59,993 bases of DNA, from positions 1-59,993 of the forward strand of contig JACPPG010000007.1 of NCBI GenBank assembly GCA_016191115.1, in the 5' to 3' direction. This DNA is from Planctomycetia bacterium (GTDB lineage Bacteria; Planctomycetota; Planctomycetia; Pirellulales; JACPPG01). Below the pieces are notes generated by a model. That model was not told the origin of the DNA, made no database searches, and saw only the letters and a program-made list of their open reading frames with translations. Made by a program: the position numbers and the translations under genes. This document shows, one piece after another, positions 39,741-51,927 of the stretch. Position 1 is the first letter of the stretch. Each line of letters starts with the position of its first letter.

Positions 39741-40772
39741 CTACCCGCCCCACTGCCACGGCGCCTTGTAGGCGAGGCCCAGGCTCACGATTCGCGACAG
39801 GAGCTTCTCGTACGAGATGCCCGCCTTCTCGGCCGACTCGGAAAAATCCTCGCCGTATTCCAGGTTCGGGTTCGGATTGGCCTCCAAGACGTACACTTGC
39901 CCCTCGGGCGTGAGCCTTAGGTCCATCCGCGCGTAGCCGCTTAAGCTCAGCGCCCGGTAGACCCGCTTGCACAGGCGGCTGATCGACTCGGCGGCCGGGG
40001 CCTCCAGGTTCGTGGCCGGGCCGGTCTCGATGCCGTGTTTCTTCTGGTACTCGTGGTCCCACTTCACCTTTTCCGTGGCGATCCGCACGACGTCCTCGGG
40101 CATCTTGTGAAAGAACATTTCCCAGACCGGGAAGACCTCGAGCCGGTCGTTGCCGATCAGGCCGACGTACAGCTCGCGCCCCTCGATGAATTCCTCGGCG
40201 ATGGCGTCGGTCATCGTCTGCTGGTGGATGAACGCGACGCGCTCCGCCAGCTTTTCCTCGTTGTGAACAACCGAGGCCTGCGAGATGCCGACCGAGCCCT
40301 CCTCGCTCACCGATTTCACCAACAGCGGGAACTTCAACCGCTTCGGCCGCGACACCACTTTGCTCTGTGGAAAGACGGCGAAGTCGGGCACGCGAATGCG
40401 ATGGTACGACAGGATCTGCTTGGTGAGCGCCTTGTCGTGCGCGAGCAATAGCCCGCGCGGGTTGCAGCCGGTGTACGGCTTCCGCATCAGCTCCAGGTAG
40501 CCCACCACGTGCTGGTCGTAGACGGCGACGCCGTGGAACTCCTCGAGCAGGTTGAAGGTGATGTCGGGGTTCCACTCGGTGATGCAATTGCGCAATACGC
40601 CCAGGTCGCTGCTGACGCCCAGCTTGCGGACCTCATGGCCCAGGTTTTCCAGGCCGGTCGAGACGTCGTATTCGCTCTTGTAGGGCGCGACTTCCTTGGC
40701 ACTGAGGCCCTTGATGCTCTCGGGGGGCACCAGGTCTTCGTGCATCAGCACCAGGACGCGGAGCTTGTTCAT
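39741..40772 (-). CDS. ATP-grasp ligase, D-alanine-D-alanine ligase-like
   Basis: This 343-residue ATP-grasp enzyme has a DdlA/B-like fold. KFPLLVKSVSEEGSVGISQA is the ATP-binding region, EEFIEGRELYVGLIGNDRLE the central loop, and YARMDLRLTPEGQVYVLEAN followed by PNPNLEYGEDF the metal-binding end. N-terminal residues differ from true Ddl. The substrate may not be D-Ala: its ATG overlaps the stop of a zinc metallopeptidase gene (ATGA), suggesting a joint, perhaps peptide-related pathway. The frame is open further upstream within the neighbouring gene, but MNKLRVLVLMHEDLV is the sensible start. Confidence 0.85.
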   Translation of the reverse strand: MNKLRVLVLMHEDLVPPESIKGLSAKEVAPYKSEYDVSTGLENLGHEVRKLGVSSDLGVLRNCITEWNPDITFNLLEEFHGVAVYDQHVVGYLELMRKPYTGCNPRGLLLAHDKALTKQILSYHRIRVPDFAVFPQSKVVSRPKRLKFPLLVKSVSEEGSVGISQASVVHNEEKLAERVAFIHQQTMTDAIAEEFIEGRELYVGLIGNDRLEVFPVWEMFFHKMPEDVVRIATEKVKWDHEYQKKHGIETGPATNLEAPAAESISRLCKRVYRALSLSGYARMDLRLTPEGQVYVLEANPNPNLEYGEDFSESAEKAGISYEKLLSRIVSLGLAYKAPWQWGG

Positions 40773-41983
40773 AGTGCCAGACGGTGGTGGCCGGCGTGCA
40801 GGTAATTCATCGTGTGGACGGTCAAGAGGATCATGGCGTCGCGCTTCGTTTGCCGATCGGAGCGGTGCGCGCGGAGCTTCAATTCCCGGCAGCGGGAGAT
40901 CATCTCCTGCAAGACCTGATCGATCGTGTACTGGTGGGCCCCCGTCCAATGGGCCACGGCCTCGCGCAATTCGGGGCGCAATCGGCGGAGCACGCTGGCG
41001 GCGGGCGGGTAGCCTTCGTGCTCGACGGCCTCGGAGAACAGCCGCCGCAGATCGCGGTCGTAGACGGCCGCATGCTCGGTGCTGTAGCGGGCCCGCTTTT
41101 CCTCGTAGTGCTCGCGGAGCGTCTTTTTCAGTTGGGCGAGCGAATCGACCCGCTGCCGCGAGCGGACAAGCGGCGGTTGACCGGCGATCTCGTGCATCAA
41201 TTCATCGACGTAGCGCAGCTTCTTCAAGGCCGGCCAGCCGGCATATTGCATGCGCCATCGCGAGCCGGGCCGCAGCCAGACGGCGAACGTCTCGGCGAAA
41301 TCCTCGCTGGGATGGCTCTGGGCGTACCACGAATCGAGGTGCAGCACGAAACGCTTGCTGTACGGCTTGGGCGAATAGAACTCGGGGTACGGGACCGACG
41401 AGCGGCCGAACAAGTGCCGCCACCGATGCCGCCGGTGCAGCCGGTAGGCATTGTCCACCGCGTGCCCCACCTCGTGTCGCAAGATGCGCAGGCACCATTG
41501 GCGGGTGCCCCCCTCGACTTCGAGCATCTGCCGCTGTTCGAGCTTCATCAGCCGCGGATGCGCCAGATAGAAGGGGATGGCCACGCCGGGGACGCCGTCG
41601 GGGGTGAACCATTCTTCGGAGAGCCAATAGGCCGGCCGGAAGCGCAGCCCGCGTCGCGCCAGCTCGACGTTGATTCGCTCGACCCGCTCATCGAGGACCG
41701 AGCCTTCGATCTCCAGGCCCAGGTCGCACAGCCGCCAGTCCAGAAGCTCGCGATCGGGGAGACGAGCCCACCGCGGCTCACGTCGCCGCGAGGCACGGGC
41801 TCGAATCGCGGTTTGGCGGGAGCGGTTTGGCACTGGGGATGGTTCGTCTGGGCGCCGATTTGTTGGCGGCGCGAGCTGATGCGAGCGAAAAGGCGGCGGT
41901 CCTTCCGGAGGAGCGGCCGGCCGTCGCCAAAAGTATCCCGCTTGCCCGGTCCGCCGTGCCCATTGGGGCGATAACGGGGGCAA
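40769..41983 (-). CDS. Putative zinc-binding metallopeptidase
   Basis: This protein has up to 404 residues. The HExxH zinc motif is HEVGH in ILRHEVGHAVDNAYRLHRRH, and a downstream acidic ligand candidate is in SEDFAETFAVWLRPG. The first roughly 75 residues are low complexity, rich in Pro/Arg, and the true start may lie later, for example near the LPDRELLDWRLCDLGLEIEG region. It is cotranscribed with the ATP-grasp gene through a 4-base overlap. Family match is by motif and context; substrate unknown. Confidence 0.8.
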   Translation of the reverse strand: MPPLSPQWARRTGQAGYFWRRPAAPPEGPPPFRSHQLAPPTNRRPDEPSPVPNRSRQTAIRARASRRREPRWARLPDRELLDWRLCDLGLEIEGSVLDERVERINVELARRGLRFRPAYWLSEEWFTPDGVPGVAIPFYLAHPRLMKLEQRQMLEVEGGTRQWCLRILRHEVGHAVDNAYRLHRRHRWRHLFGRSSVPYPEFYSPKPYSKRFVLHLDSWYAQSHPSEDFAETFAVWLRPGSRWRMQYAGWPALKKLRYVDELMHEIAGQPPLVRSRQRVDSLAQLKKTLREHYEEKRARYSTEHAAVYDRDLRRLFSEAVEHEGYPPAASVLRRLRPELREAVAHWTGAHQYTIDQVLQEMISRCRELKLRAHRSDRQTKRDAMILLTVHTMNYLHAGHHRLAL

Positions 41984-42329
41984 GCTAGTCTAACTTATAG
42001 GGCCGGGCGGCGGCGGCTTCCAAGGGGGCGCGAAGCACGATTCGGAGCCGGGAGTGAGATCCGGGAGAGCGAGGCTCCCGCCGAGCCGGTGCGCGGGCGT
42101 TCCTTGGTATCGCGGCTCGGCAGGAGCCTCGCCCCCCGAACCGCGCAACGGACAAGGCGCGATCCCGCGCGCTGGCCGATTGAGCGCAAGCGCGTTATCA
42201 TCGGAGGATTTTACGTGGCGGCCGAGAGCCGAGCGGCTGCCGGGGTGAACGCGCAGCCGGTCTCCGGAGGACGCCCTCGGCGGCGCAATCGACCGAACAT
42301 GACGGCCCCACATTAGTGGAATCCCAATC
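41984..42329. other. Divergent intergenic region upstream of carB
   Basis: This region of about 346 bp lies between the metallopeptidase and carB genes. It contains the REP pair at 42063-42137; no RNA gene or riboswitch was recognised. The promoters for both sides should be here. Confidence 0.35.
42063..42137. repeat. REP pair in inverted orientation
   Basis: GCGAGGCTCCCGCCGAGCCG at about 42069-42088 and its inverse CGGCTCGGCAGGAGCCTCGC at 42113-42132 form an imperfect long hairpin around a 24-bp spacer. It differs from the other palindrome families in the window. Confidence 0.7.
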
Positions 42330-45593
<3,264 letters not shown>

Positions 45594-45650
45594 GGCTCCA
45601 AGGTCACACAGAGCCGGCAGTGTTCCTCGCTTCGGCGAAGGCCTTTCTCG

Positions 45651-46346
45651 TCACGTACACTTCGCGATGGCGGCGGTGGCGAGATCAGATACGACCTTTC
45701 TGAGCAATTCCCAAGTTGCCCTGTGGTACGGTGTCGAAACCTCGACGCGCTGATTGAGCGTGTAGCGCGCGACGTCTCCCGCCTTCAGGATGTACGCTCG
45801 CGTTACGACGCCGCGGTTGTGTATGAGCAGATCGCGCGACGCCTTTGCCTCGGCAACACGTGCGATCTCATCGGGCGCAGGGCAGCGCAGTTTTACGACG
45901 ACCGCGAGGTAGTCGAACCACTCTTTTGGGCGCTTGTATGCCAGTTTGTCCACTTCCCGACGGACTACATCCCGGACGACCGACTCCTTGTCCGGCGCAT
46001 CCAAGACGGATTCAAATTTGAGCTCGGCCTGCGCCAAGCTTCTCGGGTAGGCCGTGAGCCATGCTTGAAGCAGCTCGACGAAGAATATCTCAAAGCTAGC
46101 AACGAACTGCACGAACGTTGCTTCGGCCAAATAGCCAGCCACATATCCCTGTGCCCGCGCCGCCAAGTCGCTTCCCGTTGTTACTGTGCCCGTAACCTCG
46201 TTCTCGGCGTTGATCGAGCGACCGTTGGCGACGGATTGTTGCAAAACGCGCCAGGCAATCGTTGTGTCGTGGTAATAGTCATGAATCTCTTGCAATTCTC
46301 CGAGCACGCGGTCTCGCAACTCGCCGATCTGCTGTGCCAGTGGCAT
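45651..46346 (-). CDS. HEPN-like protein, possible toxin component
   Basis: This protein has about 231 residues from ATG 46346; GTG 46358 is close and also plausible. A Rx4H motif (RDLLIHNRG) within an all-helical context fits HEPN RNase-type domains; FVQFVASFEIFFVELLQAW resembles the N-terminal HEPN helices of the RiboL-PSP-HEPN/MAE group. It starts just after a small 80-residue gene (2-14 nt after its stop), so the two form an operon. A toxin-antitoxin reading is inference; a non-toxic HEPN is also possible. Confidence 0.6.
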   Translation of the reverse strand: MPLAQQIGELRDRVLGELQEIHDYYHDTTIAWRVLQQSVANGRSINAENEVTGTVTTGSDLAARAQGYVAGYLAEATFVQFVASFEIFFVELLQAWLTAYPRSLAQAELKFESVLDAPDKESVVRDVVRREVDKLAYKRPKEWFDYLAVVVKLRCPAPDEIARVAEAKASRDLLIHNRGVVTRAYILKAGDVARYTLNQRVEVSTPYHRATWELLRKVVSDLATAAIAKCT

Positions 46347-46360
46347 GAGATGCGTCACCG

Positions 46361-46603
46361 TTAGTCGGCCGTATCTAGGATGCCCTGAATGGCGTCGGCG
46401 TCGGTGCCTCGACCCAAATTGACAACGGCAATAGCCGGCGCGCCGTCCAAGGAGATGGCATCTTCGTCGACCCAATAAGGCACACTGTGGTTGTTCAGGA
46501 GCTGCTTCAGTTCCTCCAATTGTGACCGGGGGACCATGATGTAGGGGCCGGCGGTACCATCCGTCGAGACATGTAGTGGCTTGTTAGTTTTCGCGTCAAT
46601 CAT
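46361..46603 (-). CDS. Small protein upstream of the HEPN gene, possible antitoxin
   Basis: This 80-residue protein, MIDAKTNKPLHVSTDGTA then YIMVPRSQLEELKQLLNNH and ISLDGAPAIAVVNLGRGT, resembles a widespread small conserved family of unknown function. Its stop is next to the start of the HEPN-like gene. I know no biochemical role for it; antitoxin is suggested only by size and arrangement. Confidence 0.65.
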   Translation of the reverse strand: MIDAKTNKPLHVSTDGTAGPYIMVPRSQLEELKQLLNNHSVPYWVDEDAISLDGAPAIAVVNLGRGTDADAIQGILDTAD

Positions 46604-46786
46604 TTGCTTCTCCTATCCGGCTAGGCCGCGTCGTCCGGTGCATTGTACGCTGGAATCGGTGGTGCGTCACCGCCTGCCCCGCCGCGACCATCTTTTCGTA
46701 CGTCTCGCCGTCTTTGCTATACTTCCGACGTTGACGCGCAGCCCCCGTCGTACCTTTCCACCGCAGACTCGCCTAGGGCCTACGCT

Positions 46787-47746
46787 GTGTTCCGCCGGCG
46801 ATCTCCGATACTCGCGATTGCTCTCCTCGCGCCCTTGGCCGGCTGCGGCAAGCCTGACGTGCTGCGCTGCCCGGGCTATGTCGAGGGAGAGAAGATCGAG
46901 GTCGGCTCGCGCGTGGGCGGGCGGATTGAGAAAGTCTTCGTCGAGGAAGGAAGCGAAGTGAAGGCCGGCCAGGAGCTGGTGAAGTTCGAGACCGCGCACC
47001 TCGAAGCGCAGCTCGACGAAGCCCAACATCGCGTCGCGCGCCTGAAAGCGGCGCTCGACAAGGCCGTGGCCGGGCCGCGCCCCCAGGAAATCGAGCGGGC
47101 CCGCCGCCAGTTGGACGCCGCCATGGCCGAAGCCAAGAACGCCGCCGATCAGTACAAACGGGGGCAGGAAACCGGCGTCCGCGTCATCACCCGCGAGCAG
47201 CTCGAACAGCTCGAAACCCACATGAAGCGCGCGGCCGCCGAGGAGCAGGCGCGCCGCCAGGAATTGAGCCTGCTCGAGGCGGGGACGCGGGCCGAGGACC
47301 TGGTCATTGCGCAGCGCGAGCTGGAGGAAGCCCAGGCGCACGAGCTGGTGCTCAAGGACCAACTGAACGAGGGGACGGTCCGCGCGCCGGTGGACGCGGT
47401 CGTCGAGCGGTGCGACGCGCAACCGGGCGACCTGGTCGCGCCCGGCGTGCCCGTGGTGGTGCTCGTTCGCCCGGACGAGTTGTGGGTCCGCATTTTCGTG
47501 CCCACGGCGCGGGTGTCCCTTGTTCATCCCGATCAGAAGCTGAGAATCACACTCGCCGCGCGGCCCGGCGAGGTCTTCGAGGGCACCGTTGTGCGCGTTG
47601 ACCGCGCAACGGAAAGTGCGGTTCGCAACGCCAGCCAGTCAACAGGCGAGCAATCGTTCGGCGTGAAGATTCGCTTGCCGGATGGGCTCGAAGGATTGCG
47701 GCCCGGCATGCCGGCCACGGCGCTCGTGCCGCTTACGGGCTCTTAA
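46787..47746 (+). CDS. HlyD-family periplasmic adaptor lipoprotein
   Basis: This 319-residue membrane-fusion protein starts at GTG 46787, which gives a lipoprotein signal with lipobox LAGC (ILAIALLAPLAGC). The frame is open upstream to ATG 46643 but without similarity. A barrel-sandwich lipoyl half-motif (GRIEKVFVEEGSEVKAGQEL) is followed by a coiled coil of about 140 residues, the second lipoyl half (RAPVDAVVERCDAQPGDLVA) and a beta-barrel end (LRPGMPATALVPL). Adaptors of the YbhG type normally sit with ABC transporter genes; none is adjacent. Confidence 0.88.
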   Translation: MFRRRSPILAIALLAPLAGCGKPDVLRCPGYVEGEKIEVGSRVGGRIEKVFVEEGSEVKAGQELVKFETAHLEAQLDEAQHRVARLKAALDKAVAGPRPQEIERARRQLDAAMAEAKNAADQYKRGQETGVRVITREQLEQLETHMKRAAAEEQARRQELSLLEAGTRAEDLVIAQRELEEAQAHELVLKDQLNEGTVRAPVDAVVERCDAQPGDLVAPGVPVVVLVRPDELWVRIFVPTARVSLVHPDQKLRITLAARPGEVFEGTVVRVDRATESAVRNASQSTGEQSFGVKIRLPDGLEGLRPGMPATALVPLTGS

Positions 47747-48508
47747 AGGGCGCCTCGGCACACAAAGATCTCCCAAGGCGCCCTCGGAAACGCCTGGAAC
47801 AATTGAAGTTGTGCATGCCAGCATGCGGCCTGCGCGCGCACCCGCCGGCGCGGGCTTTTGTCGCCGCGAAATCCCCCTTGACCCCGCCGCATGATTCTCC
47901 TATTCTCCCGCCTCATGAGTGCCGCGGAGGGCCGGGTGTGTACGCGCCGGCTGCGGACAACCAAGACAACGCGAACCACGTGGAAGGGCTCGCATCGGGG
48001 GGACGCAAGTCCTCTGCGAGCCGACGAAGCGAATTCCGCCAGCACGGACGCCGGCGGCCGCTTCGCTTACAAGACAGGGGAGCAATCGCGACGATCGCCG
48101 TCGCGTCGAAGAGGCAAACGGTAAGGAACCATCCGTCGGCATCGGCCTTTCGGCCGGCGGTTCTTCTTAGCGACAAGGAAGTTGATTCTTACGACCGGCC
48201 GTTAGTTCAGGCCGGCGAACAAGCCAATGCCGACAAGCGGCGCCGCATCGGGCTCGCTTAAAGGCCATTGAAGCGTCCAATCGCTCCCGGAAAAGGATGG
48301 CGTCCTTTGCCCCCCTGGGACCCATTCTTTCCGGGGGTTTTTTTGCGCGCTGGCCGCGACAGGCGGGCATGACGAATCGGAGGAACCGCCAAGACGCCAA
48401 GAACGCCAAGGTAAGAAGAAGTAGGCAGAGGGCCGTAGGTAGTACAAAGCGCTCGTCTCATGCAGGCCGAGGATCGCGCGGCGGCGGGAGGGTCCGCACT
48501 TGCTTCCC
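47747..48508. other. Long noncoding region between the HlyD-type and glgC genes
   Basis: This stretch of about 760 bp carries no convincing gene. Visible are a stem GGGCGCCT/AGGCGCCC at about 47750-47785, a hairpin with GGCC-TTTC-GGCC at about 48147-48158, a strong terminator at 48286-48344, and a run CGCCAAGACGCCAAGAACGC near 48389 of the kind dispersed in many genomes. An open frame at 47803-48261 could encode 152 residues but has no family features. It may produce a small RNA or be a long 3' untranslated region. Confidence 0.4.
48286..48344 (+). terminator. Strong rho-independent terminator
   Basis: CCCGGAAA is paired with TTTCCGGG and followed by a GG and seven T residues. The loop is long and holds a further GGATGGCGTCC hairpin. 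It reads on the plus strand, 540 bp after the HlyD-type gene, so it may end that transcript or an unannotated RNA. Confidence 0.7.
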
Positions 48509-49765
48509 TCACGACACGATCTGCTCCGCCTCGAGAAAATGCTCGATGCCGTCGGCTTTGGCGATGACGATCACGCCTCCCTCGCTGACGGTGAAGCCGC
48601 GGGCCCGGTCGTGCTCGTGGTCGTAGCCGATCTCGACGCCCGGCGGGATGTGAACGCCCTTGTCGATGATCGCCCGGCGGACTTTGGCGTGCCGGCCGAT
48701 GTCGACCCCTTCGAAGAGGATCGAGTCCTCGACCTTGGCGAAGCTGTTGACGCGGCAGTTCGTGCCCAGGATGGACCGTGCCACGCCGCCGCCGGAGACG
48801 ATCGAGCCGGCGCAGACGATGCTGTCCAGGGCCTGGCCGCGGCGCGGGTTCGCGCCCTCCTCGGCGAACACGAACTTCGGCGGCGGAACGTTCGGCAAAT
48901 ACGTGCGGATGGGCCAACGCTCGTCGTACATGTTCAATTCGGGATTGACGCTCACCAGGTCCATGTTCGCTTCGTAGTAAGCGTCGAGCGTGCCTACGTC
49001 GCGCCAGTAGGCGTCGCGCTTGCGGTTCTCGTCGTGGAATGGGAACGACCACACGCGGTGCGTCTCGATGACCGTCGGCAGGATGTCCTTGCCAAAATCG
49101 TGCGAGCTGTGGTTCCGCGTCGCGTCGGCGCAAAGCTGCTCGAACAGGAACCGCGCCGTGAAAACGTAAATCCCCATCGACGCCAGGATATGCTCCTGGT
49201 CGCCGGGAATCGTCTTGGGCACAGCCGGCTTTTCCTGGAACCCCACGATCTTTCCGTCCCGCTGGGTCTGCATGACGCCGAAATGGCGCGACTCGTTGGC
49301 CCGCACCCGCAGCGCCGCCACGGTCACGTCGGCCTGTTGCTCTCGGTGGGCGCTCACCAAATGCATGTAGTCCATCTTGTAGATGTGATCGCCGGCCAGG
49401 ACGATGACGTACTCGGGGCGCTCCTTTTCCAGCGTGTAGATATTCTGGTAGACGGCGTCGGCGGTGCCCTGGTACCAGTTCTCGTCGATCCGCTGCTGCG
49501 GCGGCACGACATCGATGAACTCTCCCAGCTCGCGGCACAGGTACCCGCGCCAGCCCAGGTTGATGTGCCGGTCCAGGCTCATCGCCTTGTACTGCGTGAG
49601 GACGAGGATCTTGCGCAGGCCGCTGTTGAGGCAGTTGGAGAGCGTGAAGTCGATGATGCGGTACGCGCCGCCGAAGGGGACGGCCGGCTTGGCGCGGTCG
49701 CGGGTGAGCGGTTCCAGACGGGACCCCTTGCCCCCCGCCAATACCACGGCCAGCACGCTACCCAT
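48509..49765 (-). CDS. glgC: Glucose-1-phosphate adenylyltransferase
   Basis: This enzyme makes ADP-glucose for glycogen from glucose-1-phosphate and ATP. The N-terminal nucleotidyltransferase motif is VVLAGGKGSRLEPLTRDRAK. GTADAVYQNIYTLEKERPEY, the YVIVLAGDHIYKMDYMHLV region and YWRDVGTLDAYYEANMDLV follow, then a C-terminal left-handed beta-helix. The 418-residue length is normal. It follows asnB with a 141-bp gap; no other glycogen gene is in the window. Confidence 0.96.
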   Translation of the reverse strand: MGSVLAVVLAGGKGSRLEPLTRDRAKPAVPFGGAYRIIDFTLSNCLNSGLRKILVLTQYKAMSLDRHINLGWRGYLCRELGEFIDVVPPQQRIDENWYQGTADAVYQNIYTLEKERPEYVIVLAGDHIYKMDYMHLVSAHREQQADVTVAALRVRANESRHFGVMQTQRDGKIVGFQEKPAVPKTIPGDQEHILASMGIYVFTARFLFEQLCADATRNHSSHDFGKDILPTVIETHRVWSFPFHDENRKRDAYWRDVGTLDAYYEANMDLVSVNPELNMYDERWPIRTYLPNVPPPKFVFAEEGANPRRGQALDSIVCAGSIVSGGGVARSILGTNCRVNSFAKVEDSILFEGVDIGRHAKVRRAIIDKGVHIPPGVEIGYDHEHDRARGFTVSEGGVIVIAKADGIEHFLEAEQIVS

Positions 49766-49906
49766 CCGTGAATCTCCCCTGCACGCTCAAGAAATCGCCC
49801 CCAGCCATCCGATCTAGCACCCCATCTTAGCGATTCGGCCGACCGCGCTAAAGAGGCCCGCGCGCCGTGGGGACGGTTCACCGTCCGTCTTTGGGCAACG
49901 AACCCA

Positions 49907-51844
49907 CTACCGCGCGGCCAGGGCCGGGCTGTCAACCCACTCGCGCTGCCACAGCTCGAAGAACAACAGCGACCACAGCCGGTAGCCGTGGTCGAACCGG
50001 CCCGCGCAGTGATCCTCGACCAAGCGCTCGACGGCCTCCGGGCGAAAGTAGCCGCGGCCCAGGGTCGCGCTGTCCAAAAGCACGTCGCGGGCAAAATCGC
50101 GCAGCTCGTGCCGGAACCAGTGGGCCAGCGGCACCCCAAAGCCCATCTTCGAGCGCGACAAAAGCGACCGCGGCAGCAAATGGCCGAACGTCTCGAGCAG
50201 GATCCGCTTCCCGCGCCCGCGCCGCAGCTTGAGCGCCAGTGGCATCGCGGCCGCCAGCTCCACCACGTGATGATCCAAGAACGGCGCCCGGCACTCCAGG
50301 CTGTTGGCCATCGAGGCGATGTCGACCTTCGTCATCAGATCGCACGGCAGGTAGGTCACGAGGTCGACGAGGCTGGCCGCCGTCACCGGATCGCGCTCGC
50401 CCATCCGGGCAAACGCCGTGCGGAGGAAATCGAACGGGTCGGAATCGGGCAACTCGGCCAGAAAGTCGTCCGCGTAGAGCGTGGCCCGCTGCGTCTCGTT
50501 AAAGGTCGAGATCCAATCGAAATAGCGCCGCTCGGGCGACTGTCCGAGCCCCTCGGCAAATCGCTTGAACCGGCGCGCGAGCGACGACTGCCGCCGGCCC
50601 GACGGCAGATGCTGCCACAACCGCGCGGCGAGCACGCGGCGCATCGCCGGCGGCAGGCGATCGAGGCCGGCGGCCATCTGCACCGCCAGGTACCGCGTGT
50701 AGCCGGCAAACAGCTCGTCGCCGCCGTCCCCGGAAAGCGCCACGGTCACGTGCCGCCGCGTCATCTGCGACACGTAATAGGTGGGGATCGCCGAGCTATC
50801 GGAAAACGGCTCGTCGTAGTGCCACACCAGCTTGGGCAGGATCGCCACGCCGTCGGGCTCGACGCGTTCTTCGTGGTGCTCGGTGCCAAGATGGCGAGCA
50901 ACCTCGCGGGCGTAGCTGGTTTCGTCGTATGCGGCCACCGGGAAACCGATCGAAAATGTCTTCACGCGCTCGCTCGACAACTGCTGCATGAGCGCCACCA
51001 CGATCGACGAGTCGATCCCGCCCGACAGGAACGCGCCCAGCGGCACGTCGCTTTGCAGACGCTTGGCGACCGCGGCGGTCAACAGTTCCTTGAGATCGGC
51101 CGAATAATCGGCTGCCGTCCGGTCGATCTGGCGGGTGAAGTCGGGTCGCCAGTAGCAGCCCATCGACAGCTCGCCGTCGCGATAGACCGCGTAGTGCGCG
51201 GGCGGCAGCTTGCGGATGCCGCGGAAAATCGTGTTGGGATGGGGTACGTAGCCGTACGCCAGGTATTCATCCACGGCCGACGGGTCGATGTCGCGCGGCA
51301 CCTCGGGCACTTCCAGCAGGCTCTTCAGCTCGCTCGCGAATAACAGCCGCCCCGTCTCGTGCCGGTACACGAGCGGTTTCTTGCCCAACCGGTCCCGGGC
51401 GAGCACGAGCTGTGCCTGCCGCGCGTCCCAGATTGCCAGGGCGAACATCCCCTCGACGTGCTCGAGAAAGCCGACGCCTTCGTCCTCGTACAAGTGCACC
51501 AGCGTTTCGGTATCGGAGTGCGTGCGGAAGCGATGGCCGGTGCCGTCCAAGCGGCGGCGCAGGTCGCGGAAGTTGTAGATTTCGCCGCCGAAGACAATCC
51601 ACACCGTCTGGTCCTCGTTCGCCATCGGCTGCTGCCCGCCGGCCAGGTCGATGATCGAGAGGCGGCGGTGGCCCAGCGCCACGCCGACCGACATTCCGGG
51701 AAACCGCTGTGCTTCGACCTGGCTGGCGTAGGACCCTTCCTCGTCGGGGCCGCGGTGGCGAACGGCGTCGGTCATGCGGACCAGCGTTTCGTGCTCGATC
51801 GCACGAGCCGGGTCGGTCCAGACGGCGCCGGTGATTCCGCACAT
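49907..51844 (-). CDS. asnB: Asparagine synthase (glutamine-hydrolysing)
   Basis: The N-terminal glutaminase has the Cys nucleophile after Met (MCGITGAVWTDPARAIEHET) and VRHRGPDEEGSY. The C-terminal ATP pyrophosphatase domain has LGAFLSGGIDSSIVVALMQQ. At 645 residues it matches family length. It is the third gene of a minus-strand run after two glycosyltransferases (83 bp gap). Many such AsnB proteins in sugar gene clusters amidate cell-surface sugars or peptides instead of making free asparagine; which applies here cannot be told. Confidence 0.93.
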   Translation of the reverse strand: MCGITGAVWTDPARAIEHETLVRMTDAVRHRGPDEEGSYASQVEAQRFPGMSVGVALGHRRLSIIDLAGGQQPMANEDQTVWIVFGGEIYNFRDLRRRLDGTGHRFRTHSDTETLVHLYEDEGVGFLEHVEGMFALAIWDARQAQLVLARDRLGKKPLVYRHETGRLLFASELKSLLEVPEVPRDIDPSAVDEYLAYGYVPHPNTIFRGIRKLPPAHYAVYRDGELSMGCYWRPDFTRQIDRTAADYSADLKELLTAAVAKRLQSDVPLGAFLSGGIDSSIVVALMQQLSSERVKTFSIGFPVAAYDETSYAREVARHLGTEHHEERVEPDGVAILPKLVWHYDEPFSDSSAIPTYYVSQMTRRHVTVALSGDGGDELFAGYTRYLAVQMAAGLDRLPPAMRRVLAARLWQHLPSGRRQSSLARRFKRFAEGLGQSPERRYFDWISTFNETQRATLYADDFLAELPDSDPFDFLRTAFARMGERDPVTAASLVDLVTYLPCDLMTKVDIASMANSLECRAPFLDHHVVELAAAMPLALKLRRGRGKRILLETFGHLLPRSLLSRSKMGFGVPLAHWFRHELRDFARDVLLDSATLGRGYFRPEAVERLVEDHCAGRFDHGYRLWSLLFFELWQREWVDSPALAAR

Positions 51845-51927
51845 GAATAGTGATCAGTAATCGGTGGTCAGTTGACAGGGCAGAAGAGGATCCGGTTAGC
51901 CGCCGCGGCCACGCGGCGTTACTTACC

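Noticed and set aside
47803..48261. 152-residue open frame in the noncoding region
   Set aside because: It crosses hairpins, lacks a plausible ribosome binding site and shows no family signal; kept as unexplained region only.
47880..48350. tmRNA or RNase P RNA candidate
   Set aside because: I could not find the tmRNA acceptor and T-arm elements or the RNase P core word AGGAAAGTCC.
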